NCBI RefSeq assembly: GCF_025698545.1
Contig: NC_068569.1
Span: forward strand, 9,486,001 to 9,550,000
Length of the DNA stretch: 64,000 nucleotides
From: Gossypium raimondii
Lineage: Eukaryota > Streptophyta > Magnoliopsida > Malvales > Malvaceae
Direction: 5' to 3'
The notes beneath the pieces are model-generated. The model ran no database searches, was not told the origin of the DNA, and worked only from the letters and a program-made list of their open reading frames with translations. Positions 13,171 through 24,336 of this stretch are shown here, one piece after another; position 1 is the stretch's first letter; the number at the start of each line of letters is the position of its first letter. The position numbers were made by a program, and so were the translations under genes.

Positions 13171-13488
13171 GAGTTTTTATTAAAATAATATTTAAAAAAA
13201 TATTAACATGGTATCTTTCAAAAATTATGTACTAAAGTGGTACATTTAGGATGGTGGAGGGTGGTGCATAGGCGGCACCACCCTAGTTCTAACAAAAGAA
13301 AAACAAAACTGTTTTAAAAAAAATTGACAAAATTGTTTAAAAAAAATAACTGACAAAAAGAAAAAGGTGATGGGACGGGATAGCACCGGTCACGCCTTCC
13401 CCAGAGGCGGCACCGGTTGCTGCAGATGGGTTAGAAGGCCCGTGACTTGTTTGGGGACCATTATAAGGTCCCCAATGGCCATTTTTGG

Positions 13489-14279
13489 GGGTTTTTTTCT
13501 AAAATAATATAAAATTAAAAAAATACTTATTTGGTATGTTTATAAAATTATGTACCATTTTGGTACATTTAGTATGGTGGAGGGTGGTGCATAAGCAACA
13601 CCACCCTAGTTCTGACATGATTTACACTAAAAAAATAAATTTGTTAAAAAAAATAAACTGATGAAAAAACAAAAAAAAAATGATGGGATAGCACACACCG
13701 GTTACGCCTAGGGAAAAGGCGGCACCAGTCACGCCTTCCCCATAGGCGGCACCCACTCCCCCCCACATCTGCCTTCTCTTTTTTTTTCTATATTTCTTTT
13801 TCCCTTCCCTTCCTGCCCTCTCATTCTCATTTTTCTTATTCTCTTCTTTTCTTCAATTCTTTCTCTCTTCCGGCTGGCCAAAAATGGCAATTGGGTACCA
13901 TTATATGGTCCCCAAACAAGTCACGGGCATGAAATGTCCCATCGCTGCTACAGTACCGGTGCCGCCTATGGGGAAGGCGTGATTGGTGCTGCCTCTTTCC
14001 TAGGCGTGACCGGTGCAGCCCCTTCCCTAGGCGTGACCGGTGTCGCCTCTTCCCTAGGCGTGACTGGTGTCGTGCTATCCCATCACCTGTTTTTCATTAG
14101 TTTTATTTTTTTTTCATCAGCTTTGTTTTTGTTTTAGTGTCAGAGGCGTCAGAAATAGGGTGGTGCCGCCTATGCACCACCCTCCACCACTTGAAATGTA
14201 CCATTTTGGTACATAATTTTTGTAACATGTCATTTTGATATTTTTTTTAATTTTATATTATTTTCGTAAAAAAAACCCC
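13489..14279. mobile_element. Small non-autonomous TIR element inserted into its own relative
   Basis: The ends are inverted repeats (GGGTTTTTTTC and AAAATAATATAAAATT on the left; their reverse complement on the right). They continue ~130 bp inward to the same TGGTGGAGGGTGGTGC block as the outer TIRs. An 8-bp direct repeat ATTTTTGG flanks it at 13481-13488 and 14280-14287; a ninth base would mismatch. Inside are GC-rich repeat units at both subterminal positions and a central piece (~13755-13950). That piece is an inverted copy of the very sequence into which the element inserted. It has no coding capacity beyond the minisatellite frame. Confidence 0.7.
13955..14085 (+). repeat. 27-bp GC-rich minisatellite in the TIR element family
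   Basis: Three full 27-bp units (13976-14002, 14003-14029, 14030-14056) plus partial units start GGCGTGA and contain CCGGTG. Related, shorter or inverted arrays lie at 13378-13425, 13688-13755 and 24240-24330. The unit is nine codons long, so an open frame across it reads as repeats of a GVTGAASSL-like peptide. I treat this as repeat structure and not as a proven protein. Confidence 0.75.
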
Positions 14280-14280
14280 A

Positions 14281-15765
14281 TTTTTGGCCAGCCGAAAGAG
14301 AGAAAGAAGAAGAAAATAAGAGAAGAAAAAAATGGAGAAGGAGAGGGCGGGAAGGGAAGGGAAGGGAAAAAGAAAGAAAGAAAAAAAGAGAAGCGGAATA
14401 GAGAGAGGGAAAGAGAAAGAGAAGGAAAAAAAATAAATAAAAAAAGGAAATGATGGTTTGTTGTTTAGGGAAGATTAGGTGTTTAAGAAAAGGTAATCTT
14501 TTTGTTATAAATTAATGTGAATTTAATTTTTTTGTTATTATTGTTGATTTAATTCGGATTTAATTTTTAATTTTATTTTTATAAGGTATTATTTGGTTAA
14601 AAAAGCTATTAAGGTATGTTTGTATTTATTTTATATTTTCATTCCTTCATAAATTATTTTATATCAAATAACTTGCTTCCCAAATATAAATAGAGAACAA
14701 TCTTTTTAATATATTAATTGATAATAGAAATTTTTTTAAAATGACCTAAACATCAGTCCTTTACAAAACTCATGATAATAACATAATCAATAATGGGATC
14801 CACTTACCTTAAGGTTGGCATGTCAAGCATATTATATATTATATATTATGATTACACTCATGATATAAATAAAATATAAGATAATAATATTTTAAAAATT
14901 TATATATAAATATCAAATTATACTTTGAAGGTAATATTATTGGTTTGAATCTTGTTATAAATAAATTTGTTATTGTTCTGTTAATTATTTTGCTTCTCAA
15001 AATTAAAATATTTTTAATCTTTTTAGTTGGTAGTAATTCCCAAAAATTATTCATTAGATCCCTTGACAAGCTTTCAAAAAGAAAAAGTTGGGAAACAATA
15101 TCTTGAAACCATTATTTATTAAATTAAGAGTTTTAAATTTTAAATAGATTAAACTAAAGTTGGAAAAGATTTTTATTTATTATTTTTATGTAATTTATTT
15201 GTTATGTGTGTTTTAAATTAATTAGATATATTTTTATGTGATTTATTTGGCATGTTATTTTGATTATTTTAATATTATTATTTTTATTTTTATGTAGGTA
15301 AAAGATGAGACCATTGATATGAAATTTGTGAATGAGACCATTGAGTTGGAATTTACGAGATAAATTAGGGACCATTAGCTTATATGTTCTAATTTTTTAA
15401 AATTTTATAATTGAGAATAAGAGTTTATATTTTAAATATTATTTTATGTTTTCTATAAATATTATAATTGAAATTTCTTTTGAATCCTTCCTTGTATGCA
15501 AAAAATTAATTTTTTTACAATAATTAAGTTGACATGTTATTATATATATTATATTTTAAACCAATACATTTTATTTATTATCATTTTAAAGTAATAATAA
15601 AGATATTCATATTTATTATGTTGAGATACTTATTATCATTTTATTATGCTGGTATTTTTTGTAATTAAAATAATATATAAAATTTAGGTATTTTGATAAA
15701 TATTTAAAATGCATCAAACTTTGAAATTAATAACCAAATTTTGTTTTAAAATTGCAGGTATCGCA
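14281..15765. other. Body of the outer element upstream of the PMD gene
   Basis: A purine-rich (GA) tract at 14291-14450 is followed by AT-rich sequence. A short internal duplication near 15305-15360 repeats GAGACCATTGA. I see no intact coding frame; it probably supplied promoter and 5' sequence of the PMD gene. Confidence 0.45.
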
Positions 15766-16825
15766 ATGGGTTCATTGATTAAGAATGACGGTCACATATC
15801 AAACATAGTTAATAATATGGTAATATATTGTCATTTGTTAATCACAGGTTTCCTTAAAAAAAGTTCTATGTCATTTATAGAAATAAATTATGTTATTATA
15901 ACTATTTTCTATAATTTAATTCTGTCAGGGCCTGTACCGCGCATTAAGGGGTCGGGTGAATGGTATAGGATATTCTCAGGATGAATGACTGATGCCATAC
16001 TTGGATTTAGCTGGGTTCGGGTCAGCAGTATTGATCCGGACGTTTGATATGCAGTACGATTCAATATCTGCATTGGTCGAGCGTTGGCGCCCGAAGACCC
16101 ACACTTTTCATTTACCGTGTGGGAAGTGCACTGTCACTTTGGAGGATGTTGCATTGCAACTTGGGCTCCCAATCGACGGGACTGCCGTAAAGGGCGTAAG
16201 TACGATAGCTGAGCTGACTACCCTTTGTTATGGCCTACTAGGAGTCTCGCCTAACGATGTCGAGTCCAATTTTATGAGTTTGAAATTTTCATGGCTGAAA
16301 ATAAATTTTGAACATTTATCAATTAATGTCACTGAGCATGAGGTGATGTGCACAGCTGGAGCGTACATTATGCATATTATAAGGGGTGTACGGATGCCGG
16401 ATGGGAACAACAGGGTTCATTTGATGTATTTACCACTATTAGCTGATTTGCAGAATGTTCGCTCGTATAGTTGGGGTTCCGCAGTTCTGGCTATATTGTA
16501 TCATGAGCTTTTTCAGACGACAAAGCCTGATGCCGTAGACATAGGCGGATGCCTTATATTGCTGCAGTCATGGGCTTTTTTTCGGATGTCATTCTTAGCA
16601 TCGGTTAGGCACTAAGCATACGTACTTCCACTAGTGAACAGGTGATAAAATTTAACTTGTTATAGCAATTAATTGACTTTTTTTTTTCTAATGATACTAT
16701 TCTAACAATCTAACGTGTAATTTGTTTTCGTAGATGGAGTTTTTATCCGGGAATCGAGAGGTCGTACACTATTCTGATAAATCGTTTGATGATTGAATAA
16801 CATGCCAGGGAAGGGGTAAGCTATT

Positions 16826-16830
16826 CCAAT
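16826..16830. repeat. Target-site duplication CCAAT (left) of solo LTR 1
   Basis: CCAAT directly precedes the LTR start and recurs at 20525-20529. Confidence 0.85.
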
Positions 16831-19800
16831 TGTAACAGCCCGATTTTGGGTCTAGTCGGAACAGTGGTTTTGGGACCACAAATCCGACGAGAAAAAAAAA
16901 TGTAATGGCCTGAATTTTCAAAGGTGTCGGAATGGTGATTCGAGATCACTAAATTCGACAAATGATTAGAAAATATTATTAATTTAGTGAGTATAAGTTA
17001 AATGTGAAGTTAGGAAAAATTTTGAAATAGTGAATAGTGCACTAGAAATAAATATTAAAATAATTAGAATCGAAAACGAGGTATTAAGACCTCAGAGATT
17101 TTAAACCGAGCCATAAATATTTTTATAAATATTTATGGAGTGTTAAAAAGTTAGTATTAAAGTTTCGTCAAGAAATTTTAAAGTTCCGATAATTAATTGA
17201 ACAAAAAAGACTAAATTGTAACAAATGCAAAATTATAGTAAATGATTAAATAGCTTAAATGATAAAAGGAAGAGAGTTAAAAGGAAAATAGACCCAAGGT
17301 CTATTTGGGCTGGACGGCAAAGGCAGAAATCAGGAGAATTAAGGGCAAAATTAGAATATTGCAAAATTTACTTAATAAAGTTAGGACCAAAGTGGAATTA
17401 TCTAGATTTCTCTTCATTTTTTCTGCATTCTCATCAGCTAAAACACCATGGAAAGGTTTCTTCAAGCTGGTTCTTCATATTTTTACTGCAAGTAAGTTCA
17501 ATTCTTGATCATTTCTTGAAATTTTTGTATTTTTACGACTTTTACAACTAGGCCCACTTGTTGAATTCATTAGTTTTTTATTTTATGAAAGAAGTTGAAA
17601 GTTGATATGAATATGTGCTGGAAGTATATGATGATTTAGCATGAAATTAGAGCTTTAAATTGTTCATATGCTGATTTTATTGAAAAAATTGAATAGAAAG
17701 TGAATGTTTGGGACCTAATAGTAAAAGAGTTTGAAGTTAGAGCTATATGTGGAAATTCTGAATTTCAATAGTTGTGAAATAACTTATAATGTCTAGCTAA
17801 AGTATTAACTGAGAGAATTAGATCAATTGAGGGGTTAATTGAGAAAGGACTGAATTGTATAAACTGTGAAATTTGGGGCAAAATGGAAATCAACATTTTG
17901 CACTAAAACAGTTTTGGACAGCAGCAGTAGTCTAACTTTGAAAAATCACCAAAAACTTTAGAGATTGAATTAGAGGATGAATAAAATACGAAATTAAACC
18001 TTATTGAGTTTAGTTTCTTATAAAAGAAACGGTGTAAGCAATGGAATTGTAAATCATGAGATATAATGGATTTTGTGAGACAATGTCAGAATGAATTTGG
18101 GTTCCCCTGTTCTGACTTTGGAAAATCATTAAAAATTGTACAAAAATGATTATGAGTTATAATTTATATGGTTAGAATCCTTAATGAGTCTATTTTCAGA
18201 AGAAATAAATGGAAACATTATTTGAATTCTGTACAGTGAGACAATTAATTTTTAGTGAAGAGTGGTCGGAACTATTAGACAGCAAAACAGGGGAAACTTT
18301 AAAGAATAAACTGTACTATTTTGCTAAACCAAAAATTCTGAAAATTTTATGGTAAGAATATATGTGAATCTAGTTTTGGGGAAAATTTACGGATCTTAAT
18401 TTGGAGCTCTTTAGCTCTGGATAAAAATAATTTAGTGACTCTGACTCGGATAAACAGTTTTGAATATACATGTGAGTGAATAGTGAAATTATAGTTAATG
18501 TTGTTTAAGTGTATTATACATATTAAGGATGTGGAATGGAGAGGAGGAGGAGGAAAATTGGGAAATGTATAAATGATTTGTGTATAATTGGTCATATGCT
18601 TGATTATAATTGATAAACGATAAAATAGAAATGATGCTTATATTTGTGCATTATTGGATATGGTTTAAGCTCATGTGTGCAAATAAAGTTTCATAGTACG
18701 TGTGAATAGTATATTTGATATATGATTGGGCATGAAGTAATGTCATGAATGGTTTATGAATTAACATCTGTTGGTAAATGTGGCACATTAGTAAATGTTG
18801 TGCTCATCCATGCTTATAATGCTTATGTTATATGTGTATTTGGCTAACATATTTGGTATACATGCTTAGGCTTTGGCCAAGTAATGACTGAATTATGTCA
18901 CGTTAAATTTATAAGTTATGCATTGAAATGTGATTATTGAATAGAAATTGAAATGGTTTGAATTGAATTATTGAATTAAACTGGAATATTGAAATTGGTG
19001 ATTGATATGGATTTTATTGGAATTGAAACTGAGAAAGTGGAAATTGATATGTGAGATCGACATCGAATCAATTACGAATCTTGAATATTGTTATGTATGC
19101 TGCATTGAACTGTGAAAATACTGAAATAATGAATTACTGCAATACTGTGAAACTGATTGAAATAAGAAATTATAATTGATACCGAACTAATATGGAAATT
19201 TATACTGGAAAGTGAATTGAATACCCTATTAACTAGTCGGGCTAGTCGGATATAGTTGGCATGCCATAGGTTATGGCAGAGTACGGGTATTTGTTTGCCA
19301 TCGATTAGGCACTTATGTGCCGACTCATCGTTATCATTCGATTCGGCACTTTGTGTGTCGAATCATATCAAGTATCATTATCGACTCGGCACTTTGTGTG
19401 TTGAATCTCATTATCTTTATCATATCCGACTCGGCACTTTGTGTGTCGAATCGTTATCTTATCGATCGATTCGGCACTTTGTGTGTCGAATCGTTATCAT
19501 ATCACATTCTGATTCAGACTTTGTGTGTTGAATATCATTCTCGCTACTGTTACTAATTCTTCGTATCTTGGTGTGTTTGGTTGGAATCATGTATCCGTCG
19601 AGTCCGAGTCAAGTTAATAGGGCAAATGAAATAAAGTTCTTGATAAAACTAAATCGAATGATAAAGCATATGTGAAAAGTGAAATTTGAAATAAAGAAAT
19701 AAGAATGATAGTTATATATAATTAGTTGATAATATTAAAAGATTGAATTGTTTATTAGTAGTAATAATTGTAATGAAAAGTATGTGTGTGATTTAATGTC

Positions 19801-20524
19801 GATAATGATAAATTTTATGAAATAGATTTTGATAATATAAAATGATGTAAAAATCGAAGTAAAAATGAAATAATTTGAAATAGTGAAATAATATTTGAAT
19901 TTAATTGAATACAAGTTATTGAAAAATATTTATGGATTTAGTGTATGAAGTGAGTATTTAAAGACTATAACGTAAATTGATTATAAAAAAAACAAATTGA
20001 CAATGGAAATTGATGATGGATAAATTATTAAAATGGAATGGGAAATTGAAATGAATGTGAAATAATTACTAAAAACTAATGTTGTAAGGTTTAGATATGA
20101 AATAGAATAAGTTATTGAATTGAGAATTTCATAAACGTGTTAATGAATGGTATAGTTAATAAACATTGAATTAAATGGTAATTACATATTAGTGTTAAAC
20201 TTAGTGGCATTGAATTGTACGTAAATTAAATGGAAATTTGCTAGTGATATGATTTAAATTGTGAGCATGAGAAATTGCAAATTGAATGAAATGGTAATGA
20301 AACATTGATTTGCATGAGTATGTATTGGGTCTCATAGGCTATATTTATTAAGATTATAATATTTTGAGGATATATTGTGAAAAGTTATAAAAGCATGTTA
20401 ATAATTTTGAAGTTTTTAATTTAGATGAAATTTTATAACTCGGTTAAATACATTTACAAGTGTATGTGTTCTGGTAATGCCTCGTACCCTATTTCGGTGT
20501 TGAATACGGGTAAGGGGTGTTACA
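16831..20524 (+). mobile_element. Solo LTR of a Ty3/Gypsy retrotransposon, copy 1 (3694 bp)
   Basis: Starts TGTAACAGCCCGATTTTGGG and ends GGGTGTTACA, i.e. TG...CA termini. It is flanked by a perfect 5-bp target duplication CCAAT at 16826-16830 and 20525-20529. No internal gag-pol lies between the duplications, so it is a solo LTR left by LTR-LTR recombination. It contains a hairpin repeat array (19303-19535) and a TGGCATGCCA palindrome (19256-19265). Very similar to the LTR at 24337-27784. The structure resembles long-LTR Tekay/Del (GORGE-type) elements of cotton, by memory. Confidence 0.9.
19303..19535 (+). repeat. Hairpin repeat array inside solo LTR 1
   Basis: About six units of ~40 bp. 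Most contain GATTCGGCAC, a TTTGT loop and GTGTCGAATC, which are near-perfect inverted arms. The equivalent place in solo LTR 2 (25245-25365) has three units. The array therefore varies in copy number between LTR copies and explains part of their length difference. Confidence 0.8.
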
Positions 20525-21419
20525 CCAATATTCATGACATGTAATTACTTTGTATATCTTACTCGAGTCGTATTAAATTTTAACCATTTTATTAATCGTG
20601 CATTTTATCTGGATGTCGTATCGAAGACCGAAAATTACGGCTATTATACCATCGTCTGCCCACATTCATTCTCACATGTGGTGCATTAACGCACCAATTA
20701 TCAATTTCTAGACGGTCAATTAGTACTACGAGGATCGAGTGCTCCAGCAGTTTGGTTGCATCCAGTATATCCCGGATTCCCCAATGCAGTTGGGGAAGAT
20801 TCACGAGATTAATAAGAGAGGAAAACAAGGAAATAATTGGGGGTTGTGCACTAGAAATATATTGTAGTGTGGGATAATCGGATGGCACGGAGACCTCAGA
20901 TAGATATTTCTTTTGATTTGCAACCGTCGTTAGAGTACGTACAACGGTACTCTAGTAATGGAAAACCATATTTACTTGGTAGGCAGTCGACTGTAGTCCC
21001 CCCGCACATGCATCGACTTTTGGCATACGAGCCAGTGCCCGATATAGAGGCCGAGCCAGAACATCAATCAAAGCTCGAGCCCGAGTAGTCGTATACACAT
21101 TCCGCTGATAGTTCTTATCTCCCGAAGTTACGGGTCAATGACTATTTCTCGGGCTCGTCAGGACACGGATATCATTACGGGTTTAATATCTTTAGTCCAG
21201 TACAACTATAGTACAATACTCCTCCCGACCTGTATCCACAACATTACTCCACTCCTCGTGGGTCATATCCACCGCAGTACAGCACTCCTCCCAGCTCTAG
21301 CTCATCGATGGCATTCAGAGCATATGATCTTTCTTCCATGTTTCACACACCCCCACCTGCGGCTGAAAAGGATGTTCATCGTCGCGATCACCCACAACAT
21401 GAACGTTGACCCCCGCAAT

Positions 21420-23295
21420 CACCCATTTCCATTCAAGTATCATAATCGGCTGAAGCAATCTAGAAGGTACTTGATGCTCGGCTTTTAATTGCTGGCATAT
21501 TAAACATTTCGAAACAAAGTCAGAAATGGCTCGTTTCATACTGTGCCACCAATAGTGTTGTTTCATATCGTTATACATTTTCGTGCCACCCGAATGAATA
21601 AATAATCGACTATTATGAGCTTCATTCAATATCATCTGAATTAACTCTGAATTTTTTGGAACACATAATCGGTTTCTGAATCTCAAACAATCATCAGCAT
21701 CAACTAGAAACTCTAAATCAACATTCAAGTCACAATGAGCCCGTTTTGTAATTAAATCATCTTCGGCTTTCTGAGCTTCACAAATCTGTTGAACAAATAA
21801 CGATTTTGCTTTTAACTCAGCTATTATCACACCATCATCAGACATAGCTATATGCACGTTCATTGCACGCAAAGCAAACAATAATTTTCGACTTAGAGCA
21901 TCAACAACAACATTAGCCTTTCCCGGATGATAGTCAATTACAAGCTTGTAGTCTTTTAAGATCTCTAACCATCAACGTTGTCTCAAATTCAGATCTTTCT
22001 GAGTCATCAAATATTTCTGGCTTTTGTGATCAGAATAAACATGACATCTCTCACCGAACAGATAGTGGCACTATATCTTCAATGCAAAAGTAAAAGCTGC
22101 CAATTCCAGATCGTGTGTCGGATAGTTTTTTTTCGTGCAACTTTAACTGTCTTGAGGCATAAGCTATGACTTTGCCTTCCTGCATCAAAACACAGCCCAA
22201 ACCACTCAAAGATGTATCACTATAAATGACAAATTCTTTACCCGATTCTGGCTAAACTAATACTGAAGCTTCGGTCAACAAGGCTTTCAACTGGTCGAAA
22301 CTTTTCTGGCACTTTTCTGACCACTCAAACTTAACATTTTTCTGCAATAGCTTCGTCATCGGGGTTGCAATCATAGAGAATCCTTTCACAAACCGTATGT
22401 AGTAACCAGCAAGCCCCAGAAAGCTTCAAACTTCAGAGACATTCCTCGGAGGTTTCCTATCAAATATAGCTGAAATTTTGCTCGGATCAACCCGATTACC
22501 TGATGCTGATACAACGTGGCCCAGAAAGTTGACTTCACGTAACCAAAATTCACATTTACCGAACTTAGCATACAACTGTTTATCTCGCAAAGTCTGTAAC
22601 ACCAGACTCAGATGCTCACATGCTCGGTTTCATCACGGGAGTAGATCAGAATATCATTTATGAATACTACCACAAATCGATCTAGATACTGTCTGAAGAT
22701 TTGATTCATCAAATCCATGAAAACAATAGGTACATTAGTAAGTCTGAAAGGCATAACCAAAAGCTCATAATGTTCGTACCTCGTTCGGAAAGCAATCTTT
22801 GGCACATCAGAGTCTTTAACTTGTAACTGGTAGTAGCCTGATCTCAAATCTATCTTCGAGAATACTGAAGCCCCTTTCAACTGATCAAACAGGTTATCAA
22901 TCCGTGGTAACAGATATTTATTCTTTATGGTCACCTTATTGAGTTGTCGATAATCAATACACATTTTCATAGTCCCATCTTTCTTTTTCACAAACAGAAC
23001 TGGTGCGCCCCAGGGAGAAAAACTCGGTCGTACAAAACCTCTATATGTCAACTCCTGCAACTGAGCTTTCAATTCTTTTAATTCCGCAGGTGCCATTCTA
23101 TACGGAGCTATCGATATCGAAGTCGTCCCCGGCACTAATTGAATCCCAAACTCTACCTCTCGTATTGGCGGCAAACCCGACAATTCTTCAAAAAACACAT
23201 CTGGATACTCGCTCACAACAGGTACTGATTCAACCTTTCTTTCGGTTACTTTATTAACAAGCACATATTGAAAGTAAGCTTCGCAGCCTTTTTTT
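21420..23295 (-). pseudogene. Ty3/Gypsy pol fragment (RT, RNase H, integrase zinc region), no LTRs
   Basis: Reverse reading gives the pre-RT linker ([14 protein letters not shown]), then an RT with [23 protein letters not shown] and FINDILIYS. The rest of RT and RNase H follows with frameshifts and stops (near 22600 and 22200). The integrase zinc region comes last (H...H with CLICQQLKAEH, 21480-21650). The sequence stops abruptly at EWKW, just before the integrase catalytic core, where it meets the PMD tail. The RT catalytic motif normally reads F-x-DD; here the first Asp is Asn. There is no gag, protease or LTR. It is probably a fragment captured by, or inserted in, the TIR element, and is not active. 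Confidence 0.9.
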
Positions 23296-23299
23296 TACA

Positions 23300-23880
23300 T
23301 ATTTTTGAATTCTCCTATGGGAAATTCTCTATATTAAATTCTGAATTCTCTTCAAATTCATCTTCTATAATCCAATTTGGAAATTCCTCATGATCTTCTT
23401 CCTCTTCAATCTTTATAATGGGTATTGAATTTAGAAATTTTCTTGGTAATTTCCTAACAACTAATTTATCCATCCGTGGTATGTCAAACACATTTTGCTT
23501 TCCAGTCAACTTTCATGAACCTACACTTTGTCTCGTTATTTTCCTTGCTTCATAAGAGATTATAAACTTCATGAAGTATATAACTAGATTCCAATAGGTT
23601 CGTGGTACCAATGTCTTCTAAAGTTGGTCTAAAATGATTTGATGCTTCCGTTCTATTAATGTCCCTCTAAGGGTTAAGTATTGCACTTTATTCTTTCTAA
23701 TCAATTCATGACCCTTCCATAACACTTCTTGCATCTTTTGATTTACGGTAATAAGGTGTTGAACAATGTCTTCTTCTAGTTTTATTCGTAGTCTTGCAAT
23801 TCTCTCATCATCATATCAAATTTATTGTCATTTCTAACAATATCTATAATGTAAATATTTTCAAGATTTATCTTTTTTTT
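23300..23880 (-). pseudogene. Decayed reading frame of unknown family
   Basis: On the minus strand several open pieces line up. One reads MQEVLWKGHELIRKNK then LTLRGTLIERK; another (23315-23509) is 64 aa, acidic at its C-terminal end and includes DIPRMDKLVVRKLPRKF. Stops separate them. I do not recognise the family. The pieces lie between the pol fragment and the right end of the TIR element, so they may be a remnant of the outer element's own second gene or a captured host gene. Confidence 0.35.
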
Positions 23881-24331
23881 TGTTGTTGTTGTTATCATCG
23901 ACTAACAATTAATTTATAATAGTTAATTACTAATATAAAAACTTTCAAATATATTAAAAAATTTAAAACATAACATTCACAATAAACACATAATTAATCT
24001 AAACACAAAACTTACTAACAAAACACAATAAACAAAATAACTTTAAAACAAAACATAAAAATAACACTAAACAAACTATAGAATACTAAGAAAATAATTT
24101 TTTCTTATCATCATCTATTCTATTTGAAAATAACAAAAAAACAATAATATCTTTTCTTTCTTTCTCTTTTCTTCTCTATCTCTTCTTCTGCTATTTTTTT
24201 ACTGATGCCTTAAATAGAGCCGGATGGGGTTGGGGGCAGGAGAGTGGGTGCCACCTATGGGGAAGGCGTGATCGGTGTCGCCTATGGGAGAGGCTTGACT
24301 GGTGCCGCCTCTTCCATAGGCGTGCCCAATG
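23881..24331. other. Right subterminal region of the outer TIR element
   Basis: AT-rich stretch, then a pyrimidine-rich tract (24120-24200) that mirrors the purine-rich tract near the left end, then 27-bp GC-rich units at 24240-24330. This mirror order supports assignment to the same element as 13171. Confidence 0.6.
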
Positions 24332-24336
24332 TGTGC

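Larger units (their letters stand above)
15766..21419 (+). pseudogene. Plant mobile domain (PMD, MAIN-like) gene, decayed and split by a solo LTR
   Basis: Recognisable exons: 15766-15819, 15929-16641, 16734-16815 and ~20604-~21419. The largest open piece (from 15992) has the PMD signature: LMPYLDLAGFGSA, RWRPKTHTFHLPCGKCTVT, LEDVALQLGLPIDG, LMYLPLLADL and CLILLQSWAF. PMD proteins such as Arabidopsis MAIN/MAIL1 are nuclear silencing and genome-stability factors; PMD genes also travel in transposons. Breaks: TGA just before LMPYL, where relatives have Arg (CGA), and TAA codons at SVRH-stop and IE-stop, where relatives have Gln. The exon-4 acceptor is AT in place of AG at 20602-20603, exon 4 has in-frame stops and a frame change near 20870, and a 3.7-kb solo LTR sits in intron 3. 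The Ser/Pro/Tyr-rich tail runs into the pol fragment at about 21420. Non-functional. Confidence 0.85.

Noticed and set aside
13934-14137. 67-codon frame as a real small protein gene
   Set aside because: It is the 27-bp minisatellite read in frame, inside a small transposon, without a promoter or relatives known to me.
19303-19535. CRISPR-like array of direct repeats and spacers
   Set aside because: It lies inside a plant LTR, the spacers are degenerate copies and no cas genes exist; this is an LTR repeat array.
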